A stretch of DNA of 64,000 bases from Myxococcales bacterium (GTDB lineage Bacteria > Myxococcota_A > Polyangia > Polyangiales > Ga0077539), in NCBI GenBank assembly GCA_013298625.1, contig JAAFIF010000041.1:1-64000 (forward strand), written 5' to 3'. A program made the position numbers and the translations under genes. Positions 53,625-62,853 of this stretch are shown here, piece by piece (positions within the stretch are counted from its first letter, which is position 1; every line of letters begins with the position of its first letter). The notes under the pieces were generated by a model. That model was not told the DNA's origin, searched no databases, and saw only the letters and a program-made list of their open reading frames with translations.

Positions 53625-54922
53625 TCCGACTGCGATGGGTCGCTCTCGGAGGGCGCGACGGGCGGGGCGGCCTCGAGGGCGTAGATGTTGTCTGCGTCGA
53701 AGCGGCGCGCGACGAGCGAGGCGAGCCCTGTCGCGAGCAAGAGCGGCAGCGTGAGCGAAGAGCTGCGCGAGAGCTCGATGATCAAGACCGCCGCGGTCAG
53801 CGGGGCGTGGGTGGTGGCGGCGACCATGGCGGCCATTCCGACGAAGGCGAGCGCGGCGGGGCTCGCGACAGCCCACGGGAGCAGCAGCGCACCAGCGCGG
53901 TGCACGAGCAGCCCGAGCGCAGCGCCCATGAACATCGACGGCGTAAACACTCCGCCCGGAACGCCCGCGCCCACGGTCGCGACCGTCGCGAGCCCCTTGC
54001 CCACGAGCAGCGCGACGAGCAACCACGCGGGCGGAGCGCTCGCGAGCTGCGCGAGGATCCCGTCGTGCCCGTTGCCAGCGAGCGTTGGTTGCCAGGCGAT
54101 CACGAGTCCCGCCGCGAGTCCGCCGAGCGCCGCTCGCGCTGCGCGGGGCGCGTTCGACGACTCGACGCGCGCGTGCAATCGACGCAGCGCGCGCAAGAAG
54201 AGCACCCCGAGCGCGCCGGCGCTCAGCCCGACGACGGCGTACGCGAGCAGCTCTGCGCTGCGATCGAAGACGAAGGTGCGCGCGCCGTACAGCGGTCGAT
54301 CCGCGGACAGCCCGTGCGCGAGGGTCGCTCCTGCGACCGTGGCCACTCCGACGCGCGCCACCGTCATGCGCGCAGGGAGGCCCGCGATCACCTCGATCAC
54401 GAAGAGAACACCGGCGATCGGAGCGTTGTATGCCGCGGCGAACCCCGCGGCGGTGCCTGCGGCGATCAGCTCGCGACGACGCACGTCCGCGAGGCGCGCG
54501 AGCGATCCCACGCGCAGACCGAGCGCGGCGCCGAACTGAATGATCGGGCCCTCTCGTCCGATCGCGGCGCCCGAGGCCATCGCGACCAGCGCTCCGAGCG
54601 CGCGCCACCCCGCCGCGCGCAGCGACAGCGCCCGACCGCGAAACGAGATCGCCTCTGCGATCACGGGGACGCCTCCCCTCCCGCGCTTGGACGCCGCCGC
54701 CGCGAGCGCCGCGCCAAGCAGACACCCGAGCGCGACCAGCGCGACGCGGCCAGCGAGAGGCAAGCGCTCGATCAGCTCGATCACGGTCGCGCGGTGAAGG
54801 GCGCGATAGAGCCCGTGCAACGCTGCGCGAAAGCCCTCGGCGAAGAGCGCGGCTCCTGCGCCGACGACCCCGAGCAGCGCGACGTCGCGCGCCGAGAAGC
54901 CACGGACCGGCTCTTCGCTCAT
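53588..54922 (-). CDS. ClC-family chloride channel
   Basis: 444 residues, no CBS tail. Anion-selectivity motifs: GRGGVP (81-86, in place of GSGIP), GREGPIIQ (122-129, gating Glu E125) and GVPGGVFTP (320-328). The gate Glu is conserved. In APIAGVLFVIEVIAG the position equivalent to the proton Glu (E203 of E. coli ClC) is Val, as in ClC channels rather than H+/Cl- antiporters. Uncoupled chloride flux is therefore likely. It starts close to a TACGAT box. It overlaps the lipoprotein gene at 53588-53624 (convergent). Confidence 0.88.
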   Translation of the reverse strand: MSEEPVRGFSARDVALLGVVGAGAALFAEGFRAALHGLYRALHRATVIELIERLPLAGRVALVALGCLLGAALAAAASKRGRGGVPVIAEAISFRGRALSLRAAGWRALGALVAMASGAAIGREGPIIQFGAALGLRVGSLARLADVRRRELIAAGTAAGFAAAYNAPIAGVLFVIEVIAGLPARMTVARVGVATVAGATLAHGLSADRPLYGARTFVFDRSAELLAYAVVGLSAGALGVLFLRALRRLHARVESSNAPRAARAALGGLAAGLVIAWQPTLAGNGHDGILAQLASAPPAWLLVALLVGKGLATVATVGAGVPGGVFTPSMFMGAALGLLVHRAGALLLPWAVASPAALAFVGMAAMVAATTHAPLTAAVLIIELSRSSSLTLPLLLATGLASLVARRFDADNIYALEAAPPVAPSESDPSQSDYRPDQPVTHQP

Positions 54923-54962
54923 CGAACGCGACGATCGTACACGGATCGCAGCGGCGCGCCCG

Positions 54963-57296
54963 CTATGCGTCGTGCGCCCCGTCGATCATCGCGCGGGCGA
55001 GCATCGTGTACAGCTCCATCCACGCGAGCTCAGCGTCGTGGTTGAGCGCGGGGCCCAAGAACTCGCGCAGCGTGTCGAGCACCGCCTGGCCGAGCAATCG
55101 AAACTGCGCGGGCTCGACGCCGAGCGCCGCGTGCCGACGGCCGAGCGCGCGAAGCTCGCCCTCGATCGACTCGAAGCGATCGAGGGCGCGCACGGCCCGG
55201 TGCAAGACGCCCATGAGCATCGCGCGCTGCGCGCCCATGTCGCTCTCGGCGAACATCGCCGCGACGCTCGGATCCGAGAGAAATCGCCGGTACATCGCCA
55301 GCGAAAACTCGTCTTTGCGCTCGAGCACGAGCTCGTACGTCTCTTGGACGACCGCCGCGACGTCGGGCTTGTCGAAGTCGATCACCGACGAGAACCGCTC
55401 GGCGCGGTCGAGAAACTCAGCGCCGGTCTTCACCTCGCGCAGCAGGCCGCGCACCTTGTCGGTCACGACGATGGACGCCGCCTCGCGCGCGGCGATCATC
55501 GCTGCCCGGTTCGCTCCGAGCACGGCGTGGCCGATAAACGCGGGGTCTTTTCCGGGCACGACGGACATCTCGACGAGGACGACGTCGCCGACGTCGATGC
55601 CCACTGCGAGCGAAAACCGGTGCCCGAAGTGCCGCTGCGTGTAGTGGTTGATGTGCCGCAGCCGCGGGCGCATCCGAAGCGCGCTGCGCAGCGCCGCTTC
55701 GATCGCAGCCTCGATCGTGCGCGCGGTCGTAGAGTAGCCCAGCAGCACTCCAGCGGCGTGCGTCGAGAGCACGCGCGCGCCGTTGGGAAGCGAGGGCTCG
55801 ATCATCTGGTGCGCGAAGCGCTCGAGCACGTGCAGCGTGTCGAACGTCAGGTGCTTTCGGCTGAACTCTTCGATCCCCACGAGCGTCGCCTGCGCGACCA
55901 CGAGGTGCTCGGGCGGGTTGCGGTGACGCACCGACGTCGAGGCGCTGTCGATCGGCGCGTCGTCCGCGGACGAGACCATGCGCCGCACGGTCATCGGCCC
56001 GCGCACCTTGAGCTGGCACGACAGCCGCGTCGAGAGCGGCCAGCCTCGGTGCTGCGCCACGGTCGACTCGTTGCCGTCCCGCGCGCTCGCGTGCTCGAGC
56101 CCGTCGATCACGGACACGCGACAGGTCGTGCACAGCGCGTTGCCTCCGCACTCGGCGAAGAGCGGCGCGCCCGCGCGATGCACGGCGCTCAGCAGATCTT
56201 CGTCCGGCGCCACGTCGACCGCGTATTGCCGAGATACGTCGCGGTATTGCACGCGAAAGCGCCGTCGCACCGCGGAGGACGGCGCGCGCATGGCTCGCTC
56301 GTTGATCGCTCGTGGTGAGTCCACCACCGTGTTGGCCTCGGGCTCGAGCGGCACCGTCGGATCCGCCGCGTGCGATCGAAGCGCCACGGACGTGTGCTGC
56401 ATCGCCGCCAAGAGCAGCTCGTCGAGCGCCTCGCACGCCTCGATCGCGCTCGCGAACCGCGCGCCAGGAGGCCGCTGCAAACACTGGTCGAACCACGCGT
56501 CGAAGCCCGGCAGCTCCAAGCGCAGGTCGTCGATCTGCTTGACCCGTTCGCTCGCGCGCGGGATCGGCTCGGTCAGCACTTCGCGCATCAGCGCGGCGAT
56601 CGCAGGCGACTCCGAGCGCGACGAGAGCCAAAACGAATGCCCCGTCAGCATTCGAAACACGAGCAAACCCAGCGCCCACACGTCCGTCGCCGGGCTGATG
56701 AGATCGCCGGTCCCGCACTGCTCGGGCGCCATGTACGAAGGCGTCCCGAGGTTGGGCGTCGGCACCGACGAGTCCGTCAGCCATTTGGCGATCCCGAAGT
56801 CGAGGAGCTTCACGACGAACGGCAGCCCGACGGTCCTCGATTTCGCGAGGTACACGTTGGCCGGCTTGATGTCTCGATGGACGATCTGCGCCCGATGCGC
56901 CGCGCCGAGCGCGTGCCCCATTTGCTGCGCGATCACGCGCACCGTCCCGATGTCGAGCATCGCGTCGCGGTGCAGCCGCTGCGAGAGGTCTTCACCATCG
57001 AGCAGCTCCATGGCGATCCACGGCAGCCGCAGCGACGGGTCGATCCCCGCGCCCACCACGTACGCCACGTGATCGCTGTCGACCGCGGACGCGAGCTTCA
57101 CTTCGCGCTCGAACAACGGCCGCCAGCGCGACTCTTCTTCGGGCGGCGCGCGAAGCACCTTCAGCGCGCGCCGCGCGCCGGTGCTCAGCTGCTCGGCCTC
57201 GAACACCGTCCCCATCCCCCCTTCGGCGACGCGACGGACGATGCGAAAATCGCCGCCTACGATTTGTCCGAACGCACCGTCGTCGCGCGACTGCAT
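54963..57296 (-). CDS. Kinase-ferredoxin-pseudocyclase-globin fusion protein
   Basis: 777 residues, four domains. 1-300: Ser/Thr kinase with GGMGTV (26-31), K46, H140-R-D142, D166-F-G and APEQ (190-193), all intact. 345-440: [2Fe-2S] ferredoxin, C383-x5-C389-x2-C392 and C427. 465-620: class III cyclase fold with catalytic residues replaced (both metal Asp, substrate Asp to His590, Asn to Leu593). 645-775: Vitreoscilla-type globin with proximal H722 (RHAALGV) and B10-like Y669. A redox- and gas-responsive kinase is inferred. No membrane helix. Confidence 0.9.
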   Translation of the reverse strand: MQSRDDGAFGQIVGGDFRIVRRVAEGGMGTVFEAEQLSTGARRALKVLRAPPEEESRWRPLFEREVKLASAVDSDHVAYVVGAGIDPSLRLPWIAMELLDGEDLSQRLHRDAMLDIGTVRVIAQQMGHALGAAHRAQIVHRDIKPANVYLAKSRTVGLPFVVKLLDFGIAKWLTDSSVPTPNLGTPSYMAPEQCGTGDLISPATDVWALGLLVFRMLTGHSFWLSSRSESPAIAALMREVLTEPIPRASERVKQIDDLRLELPGFDAWFDQCLQRPPGARFASAIEACEALDELLLAAMQHTSVALRSHAADPTVPLEPEANTVVDSPRAINERAMRAPSSAVRRRFRVQYRDVSRQYAVDVAPDEDLLSAVHRAGAPLFAECGGNALCTTCRVSVIDGLEHASARDGNESTVAQHRGWPLSTRLSCQLKVRGPMTVRRMVSSADDAPIDSASTSVRHRNPPEHLVVAQATLVGIEEFSRKHLTFDTLHVLERFAHQMIEPSLPNGARVLSTHAAGVLLGYSTTARTIEAAIEAALRSALRMRPRLRHINHYTQRHFGHRFSLAVGIDVGDVVLVEMSVVPGKDPAFIGHAVLGANRAAMIAAREAASIVVTDKVRGLLREVKTGAEFLDRAERFSSVIDFDKPDVAAVVQETYELVLERKDEFSLAMYRRFLSDPSVAAMFAESDMGAQRAMLMGVLHRAVRALDRFESIEGELRALGRRHAALGVEPAQFRLLGQAVLDTLREFLGPALNHDAELAWMELYTMLARAMIDGAHDA

Positions 57297-57368
57297 ATCG
57301 CGAACACGCTACTACGTTTGGTTGGTCGACTTGCTATGCTATTCGTTTTGGCCCCCAATCACGGACGC

Positions 57369-58109
57369 TCAAAAATTGATCCGACGCATCACCGCGCGGG
57401 GCAGAGAGCGAATCGCGAGCATCACCGCGGACCACACGCGCGGCGCGTAGACCACGGCCTCGCCGCGGTCCATCGCAGCGACGACCGTGCGCGCGACGTC
57501 CTCGGGCTCGCCGGCGAAGGGGGGAGCTTTGAGACCCGCTGTCATTCCTGTTCTCACGAAGCCGGGCTTCACGCACAAGACCTCGAGCCCCTGCCCGTGA
57601 AACTTGTGGTCGAGCGCCTCGAGGTACGCCGAGATTCCCGCTTTGCTGCTGCCGTAGATCGCGACAGGCTTGCGGCCGCGCTCGCCAGCGACGCTCGAGA
57701 AGACCACGAGCTTGCCTCCGCCGCGCGCGAGCAGACGCTTTCGCGCGTGCTCGCAAAACACGACGGTGTTCGCGTAGTTGACCGTCACCAGCCGCCGCGC
57801 CAGCTCGGTGTCTGCCTCGAGCGCGTCCTGCGTCGCGTACATCGCCGCGGTCACGATCACCGCGTCGAAGCCGCCGAGCGCCGCGTCCGCCCGATCGAGC
57901 GCCGAGGCGAACGTGTCCGGGTCTTCGAGATCGCACACCGCGTGGCCCACGCTCGCGTGCGACGGGTGCCGCGCGCACAAATCCGCCGCCGAGCGATCGA
58001 GGTCCGCGTCGTCCAAGCCCAGCAAAAAGAGCTGATCGCCGCGCGCCGCCAAGAGCCTCGCGATCGCGCGGCCCATGCCCGTGGTCGCGCCGAGGAGTAC
58101 TGCTTTCAT
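57369..58109 (-). CDS. DprE2-like short-chain dehydrogenase
   Basis: 246 residues from ATG 58109. SDR with GATTGMG (8-14) for NAD(P)H, catalytic YGSSK, and a substrate region ending VWSAVMLAIRSLPRAVM. It begins 28 bases after the DprE1-like gene. In mycobacteria DprE1 and DprE2 together epimerise decaprenyl-phosphoribose to the arabinose form. A related two-step epimerisation on a polyprenyl-linked sugar is likely, but the substrate is not readable. An upstream in-frame start at 58247 adds no conserved residues. Confidence 0.85.
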   Translation of the reverse strand: MKAVLLGATTGMGRAIARLLAARGDQLFLLGLDDADLDRSAADLCARHPSHASVGHAVCDLEDPDTFASALDRADAALGGFDAVIVTAAMYATQDALEADTELARRLVTVNYANTVVFCEHARKRLLARGGGKLVVFSSVAGERGRKPVAIYGSSKAGISAYLEALDHKFHGQGLEVLCVKPGFVRTGMTAGLKAPPFAGEPEDVARTVVAAMDRGEAVVYAPRVWSAVMLAIRSLPRAVMRRINF

Positions 58110-58137
58110 CGTCCAGTGTTCTTTCGAAGAGGATATT

Positions 58138-59538
58138 TCAAGCGCGGTCGCCGAAGAGACGAACCGACTGAGCGCTGCGCAGCTTGCGCTGCGGGTCCCA
58201 CTTGTCTCGCAGGGCCATGAAGCGATCGAGCCGAGGCTCCATCGCACGAAAGTGCTCGGGCCGCGTGAAGCGATCTTTCGTGAGGTACACCCGTCCGCCC
58301 GCGGCGATCACAAACGCGTTGAGCTCGTCGATGATGCGCTGAAGGTCCGGCGAGACCGCCATGTCCACGGCGATCGACGTGCCCTCCAGCGGAAACGACA
58401 AGACGCCCTTTCCTTCGGGGCCGCAGTCTTTGATCACGCACAGCGGAGAGGCGCCGCCGAGACGGGTGAGCAGCGTCATGAACTCGCGCACCGCAGGCGG
58501 GCCCGCCTTGCGCGGAATCACGCATTGGTACTGGGTAAATCCACGCGGGCCGTACACGCGGTTCCACTCGAGCACGGCGTCGAGCGGGTAGAAGAACGGC
58601 TCGGGCCCCACGAGCCGCGCCATCGTGCGCGCGACGTGCTTCCAGTAATACACCGTGTTGAACGCGAGCGCCGTCGCGGGGTTGAGCGCGATGTTCGGAA
58701 ACTCGAACGGCACCGTCACGTCCGGCAGCCGCATCGGGTCCGTGCGCTTCGCCTCTTCAGCGCTCGCCCAGCGGCCCGCCATCATGATCCCGCGCCCCAT
58801 GCGACGGCCGCGGCTCAAGCAATCGATCCACCCCATCGTCATCGGAAACTTCGGCGCCGCCGTGTTCAGCGCGGTGATAAACGAGTCGATGTCGTCCACG
58901 CGCTCGCTCTCCATCCAGATCCACTGGCTCGGGATGCGCGCGAGCTCGAACTCGACCTCGAGGATGTGCCCGAGCAGCCCCATTCCCCCGATGGTCCCGT
59001 AGAACAAATCGCTCAGCGTGTCCGGCGAACACTCGACGATCGAGTCGTCCGCGAGCCGCACCTTCATCGCTCGCACGTGCGCGCCGAAGCACCCCTCGCG
59101 GTGGTGGTTCTTTCCGTGCACGTCGCTCGCGACCATCCCGCCCAGCGTGACGAATTTCGTCCCCGGCGTGACCGGAGAGAACAGCCCCCGCGGCATCAGC
59201 AGCTTGTTCAGCTCGACCAGGCTCGCGCCCGCTTCGGCCCTGAGAATTCCGCGGGATTCATCGAACGCCAGCACGCGGTTCGCGAGCGTCGCGTTGGCCA
59301 CCCGATCGCTCGCCGCCGCCGGCAGCGACGAGTCGCCGTACGACCGCCCCAGCCCGCGCGTCAGGTTCGCCCCGCGCGTGATCTTCGGCAGGTCTTCGCT
59401 GAGCAGCTCGCGCCCAGAGACGCCGATGCGCCCCCAGCCCATGATCGTCCCCATCGGCGCGGGCGCCTTCTCTGCTGGGACCGCCTGGGGCGTCGTCGTG
59501 GTCTTCGCTGCGTTCATGTTCTCGCTCGTCGTGTTCAT
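58138..59538 (-). CDS. DprE1-like FAD-dependent oxidoreductase
   Basis: 466 residues from ATG 59538. FAD-binding PCMH domain with RGLGRSYGD, PGTKFVTLGGMVASDVHGKNHH and a C-terminal oxidase domain (VGPEPFFYPLDAVLEWNRVYG, TQYQCVIP). It oxidises a polyprenyl-phosphoribose 2-hydroxyl to a ketone in the characterised pathway. Catalytic details here are by analogy. First of a two-gene operon with the DprE2-like reductase. The frame extends upstream to 59721, but the added part is Arg-rich and poor. Confidence 0.85.
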   Translation of the reverse strand: MNTTSENMNAAKTTTTPQAVPAEKAPAPMGTIMGWGRIGVSGRELLSEDLPKITRGANLTRGLGRSYGDSSLPAAASDRVANATLANRVLAFDESRGILRAEAGASLVELNKLLMPRGLFSPVTPGTKFVTLGGMVASDVHGKNHHREGCFGAHVRAMKVRLADDSIVECSPDTLSDLFYGTIGGMGLLGHILEVEFELARIPSQWIWMESERVDDIDSFITALNTAAPKFPMTMGWIDCLSRGRRMGRGIMMAGRWASAEEAKRTDPMRLPDVTVPFEFPNIALNPATALAFNTVYYWKHVARTMARLVGPEPFFYPLDAVLEWNRVYGPRGFTQYQCVIPRKAGPPAVREFMTLLTRLGGASPLCVIKDCGPEGKGVLSFPLEGTSIAVDMAVSPDLQRIIDELNAFVIAAGGRVYLTKDRFTRPEHFRAMEPRLDRFMALRDKWDPQRKLRSAQSVRLFGDRA

Positions 59539-59753
59539 CGAAACGTAGGGCGGGACTCTCGCGCGATCGAGCGAGACTTCAAGGGGGCCCCCTGCCCGAA
59601 CGGTCCCAGCGCGCCCCCGAGCGGCGCGAGCACGGGGTCTGGCGGGCGCCCTCGTGCGCGCATCTCCCCGTCCGCGACCGTGCCCACCCGCCGCGTTCGC
59701 GCGGCCACGTGGTGGACCCACGAATTCAAGTTCGGTCCGTGCGCGCGATTCGC

Positions 59754-61058
59754 TCAGCCCGCAGACGCGTCCATCGTCGCAGACGCGTCCACGCTGCCAT
59801 CGACTCCTGCGTCCCCGTCAGGCCCCGCGCACTCGACCGGAACGCACCCGCGCCCGCGCTCGTCTCCCGTGCACACCGCGCCGCTGCCGCACTGCGAGTC
59901 CATCGTGCACGGCTTGGTGCAAAACGTCGGACCGCCAGGGTCCACGTCCGCCGTGCACACAAACGCGTTGAGCCCGCCGCACTGTCCGCCGCCTGCCGTG
60001 CAGAAGCGGCCGACGCCGCGCTCGTTGCCCCGGTGGCACGTCCGCACGCACTGCTCTTCGGGCCCCGCAGGCGTGGTGCAGCCTCGGTTGCCGACAGGCC
60101 CAGCGTCGCCAGCCTCAGCGCCACCGTCCGCCACCGCCGCTCCGCCGCGCGTCGCCACGACGTTTTGACAGAGCAGCGCGCCGTTGGCCGGATAGTAATA
60201 GAGCAGCGCAGCGCACATCTCAGCGGGCGGCTCGAGGGTGTTGTTCGACGTGTTCATCCAGTCGCAGATGAGCCGAAATCGGTCCCCTCGCTGCAGCGCG
60301 ATCCCGCCGTTCTCCGTAAACGTGTACGCCGGCGGGCTGAACTGCAGCCGGTCTCCGCCCGCCTCGTTGTAGATCATCCGCTCGGCCCCTGCGCCGTTGA
60401 TGATCGACAAGCGCACGCGCTCGCCCATCGTGTGCGTGTGGCCGAGCACCGAGACGATCTTCATGTCTTGCTCGACCGCGCACTCGAGCGTTCTCCCATA
60501 GGAAGAGCGCGGCGGGATCGACAGGTCAGGGTCGTAGATGTTGAACGAATCGACGACGTTCTGCACCTCTCCCTCGGCCGCGCGGTGAATCACCAGCGCG
60601 TCTCGAACCCGCTGCGCGCTGCCCGTCGTGTTGAGATAGTGCGACTGCAACACCAGCTGCGCGCCGGCCGGGATCTTGATCCCGATGCCCGGCGGCAACG
60701 TCAGCGCAGACTCTTGCGACTCTTGCCCGCCGCCGATGAAGCGCCAGTTGGACATCTCGTCTTCGCTGCACTCGTGCACGCCCGGAGTCTGCCGAGCGGT
60801 CGTGTAAAAGAGCACGACGTGATGGCCGCCCGGCCCCTGGTAGTTGCGCAGCTCGCGCGTGATCACGTCGCTCGTCGCGTCCATCGCGGTGTACGTGCAC
60901 ATCGTGATCTCGGCGCCCGCGGCGACGGTGAACTCCGGCGTCTCGAGCAGGATGTCTCCGCTCGCGACCGTCGGGCGACGGTAGGACCAAGGCGCGTTGC
61001 TCGGACCGCACGAGAGCGCGGTGAGCAACGAGGTTGCTGCGAGTAGGCGAAGCTTCAT
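59754..61058 (-). CDS. Copper type II monooxygenase-like lipoprotein
   Basis: 434 residues from ATG 61058. Lipobox LSCG (Cys 17). The middle has the copper ligands of peptidylglycine/dopamine monooxygenases: H79-H80 (CuH pair), H140 in QSHYLN, then H207-x-H209 (GHTHTMG) and M281 in AEMCAALLYYYP for CuM. The ligand set appears complete. Cys-rich tail (CVRTCHRGNERGVGRFC, CTKPCTMDSQCGSGAVC) and an Asp/Ala end suit cell-surface location. Substrate unknown. The copper theme fits the nearby cbb3 assembly genes only loosely. Confidence 0.82.
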   Translation of the reverse strand: MKLRLLAATSLLTALSCGPSNAPWSYRRPTVASGDILLETPEFTVAAGAEITMCTYTAMDATSDVITRELRNYQGPGGHHVVLFYTTARQTPGVHECSEDEMSNWRFIGGGQESQESALTLPPGIGIKIPAGAQLVLQSHYLNTTGSAQRVRDALVIHRAAEGEVQNVVDSFNIYDPDLSIPPRSSYGRTLECAVEQDMKIVSVLGHTHTMGERVRLSIINGAGAERMIYNEAGGDRLQFSPPAYTFTENGGIALQRGDRFRLICDWMNTSNNTLEPPAEMCAALLYYYPANGALLCQNVVATRGGAAVADGGAEAGDAGPVGNRGCTTPAGPEEQCVRTCHRGNERGVGRFCTAGGGQCGGLNAFVCTADVDPGGPTFCTKPCTMDSQCGSGAVCTGDERGRGCVPVECAGPDGDAGVDGSVDASATMDASAG

Positions 61059-61176
61059 GGTCTCTGTTTCTCCAGACAGAACGCTACCACATCGCCGCGC
61101 GCACGACCCCATCCAGAGACGCCCCGCAGCACGACGCAGACGGCGCGCCGCGAGAACTTGATTTCGTGCGCTCGAA

Positions 61177-62853
61177 TCATGCCGCCCCGCTGCGCCCGCG
61201 CCTTCGTCGCATCGTCGCGAGCGCAGCGGTCGCGGCGAGCAGCGTCGGCCACACCGGCGACCGCGCAGCCGTCCCCGTTCGACAGCCGCACGCGCCGCCC
61301 GTCACACGCGGAAGCACCGCGCTCGCCCCGGCGTCTGCAGCGGTCCCATCCAGCCCGATCGCGTCGCTCTCGGTCGCGTCACTCGACGCGCTGTCGCCCA
61401 GCGGGGCATCGAACGAAGCCGTCGCGTCCACCGCAGCGACGTCCATGGCGCTCGCGTCCTGCATCGACGCGACGTCGATCGTTGGCGCAGCGTCCACGCG
61501 CGTCGCGCTGTCCACGCTTGCCTCTGCGCTCGCGTCTCGCCCCGCCTCGACGCCCGCGTCCATCGGCGGCGTCGCCAGAACGCACACCCCCTCGACGCAC
61601 ATGCCCGTCCACGTCGCGCCCTGGTTGAGGACGCAGTCGCTTCGCCCTGCGCACGAGTCCATCACGTAGCCCATCGCGCGCGGCGTCGCCGCGACGCCAG
61701 GCTCGGACATCTCGTCGAAGACCAGCAGCGCCTTCGGCCCGCTCGCGACGCGATGCGAGTTCGCCATCCCCACCGCGGCGACGCGATCGAGCATCCCGTC
61801 TGCAGCGCGATGAGCCACTTCGTAGCGATCGCCTCCGATCGGCACGCTCTGCAGCGGCATGCGATACAGCAGAGGGCCTTCTTGCCACGTGGCGACATAC
61901 GAGCCGAACGCGCGCGCGATCCCGAGCGCGGCGAACGGGCTCGTGCGTCGCACGAGCAACACCGGGGCGCTCATCGCGCCGGGCGAAGGCTGCGTCGTGA
62001 CGGCCATCGCCGAGAAATCGTGCACCGAGAAGCTGCCCTGCTTCGCCCACCCCACGATCATCGACCCGCCGAAGGCGCTGGCCACGATCGGCGCGCCGGG
62101 CTGAAACGTGGTCGGAGGAGACTGCGAGACCATGACCGGAGGCAGCATCGGTCGAGTGGCGTCGACGTCGTAGACGCGCAGCGTGTCCGCGCCTCCTTCG
62201 ACGTGACGCCGGACGAGCAGGTACCGATTGGGTCCGATCGCGACCACCGCCGGGCGCGTCATCAACACCCCAACCACGGCCCCAGTCGGACCAAACGAGA
62301 AGGACCGCGACTGCACCGTAAACCCGTCGAAGAAGAACAACGCCGTGCGATTGTCGTTGTCGCTCACCGCGCCGACGCAGCCCATTGCAGAGCACGCGAC
62401 GCTCGGCTCCGACCACTGCCCGCTCACGATCGCCGGCATCGTCATCGGCGACGCGCCGGTCACCACCCCGCCGCTGCGGTTGCTCACGAGCAGCACGTCG
62501 CTCGATCCCGCGCGCCCCACGGCGAGCGGAGAGCGGTCATCGACGGGCCCGCCGCCAGCGTTGAACCCAGCAGCGATCACCGTCGAAAACCTCGGCGGCA
62601 GCGGCTGCGCGCCGGTCGGCAACGTCGCCACGAACAGCCCCACGGTCCCCGAGTCGATCTGCGCGAGCCCGCGCGTCCATCGCGTGGTCGCGAGCGCGCC
62701 GCCCGGCAGCGCGTCGGCCGCTGATGCGTAGTGAGAAATCGGCCTCGACTCGCAGCCGACGCGCAAGCAAAACGGCTGCGCAGCGGCCTCCGTCGCGAGC
62801 AGGGCGCCCGCAGCCCCCATGAGCGCTCCCGCCACGCGACGCGCGGCCTTCAT
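61177..62853 (-). CDS. Exported MYXO-CTERM protein of unknown function
   Basis: 558 residues. Signal peptide 1-25 (ATEAAAQ). The main part alternates short strands in propeller-like repeats. A Cys knot (CAGRSDCVLNQ, GMCVEGVCVL) precedes an Asp/Ala/Ser-rich linker of about 80 residues. The end GGACGCRTG, a hydrophobic stretch and RRRRGRS form a MYXO-CTERM sorting tail, which targets such proteins to the surface. It overlaps ddl by ATGA, an unexpected coupling between a surface protein and a cell-wall enzyme. Confidence 0.75.
   Translation of the reverse strand: MKAARRVAGALMGAAGALLATEAAAQPFCLRVGCESRPISHYASAADALPGGALATTRWTRGLAQIDSGTVGLFVATLPTGAQPLPPRFSTVIAAGFNAGGGPVDDRSPLAVGRAGSSDVLLVSNRSGGVVTGASPMTMPAIVSGQWSEPSVACSAMGCVGAVSDNDNRTALFFFDGFTVQSRSFSFGPTGAVVGVLMTRPAVVAIGPNRYLLVRRHVEGGADTLRVYDVDATRPMLPPVMVSQSPPTTFQPGAPIVASAFGGSMIVGWAKQGSFSVHDFSAMAVTTQPSPGAMSAPVLLVRRTSPFAALGIARAFGSYVATWQEGPLLYRMPLQSVPIGGDRYEVAHRAADGMLDRVAAVGMANSHRVASGPKALLVFDEMSEPGVAATPRAMGYVMDSCAGRSDCVLNQGATWTGMCVEGVCVLATPPMDAGVEAGRDASAEASVDSATRVDAAPTIDVASMQDASAMDVAAVDATASFDAPLGDSASSDATESDAIGLDGTAADAGASAVLPRVTGGACGCRTGTAARSPVWPTLLAATAALATMRRRRGRSGAA

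Noticed and set aside
55417..56784. Minus-strand open frame inside the kinase-globin gene in another frame
   Set aside because: Arg/Ala-rich shadow with no motif; the 777-codon frame contains four recognisable domains.
54963..57296. Active adenylate cyclase activity for the fusion protein
   Set aside because: The fold is recognisable, but the metal-binding Asp residues and other catalytic positions are replaced, so it is reported as a degenerate cyclase.
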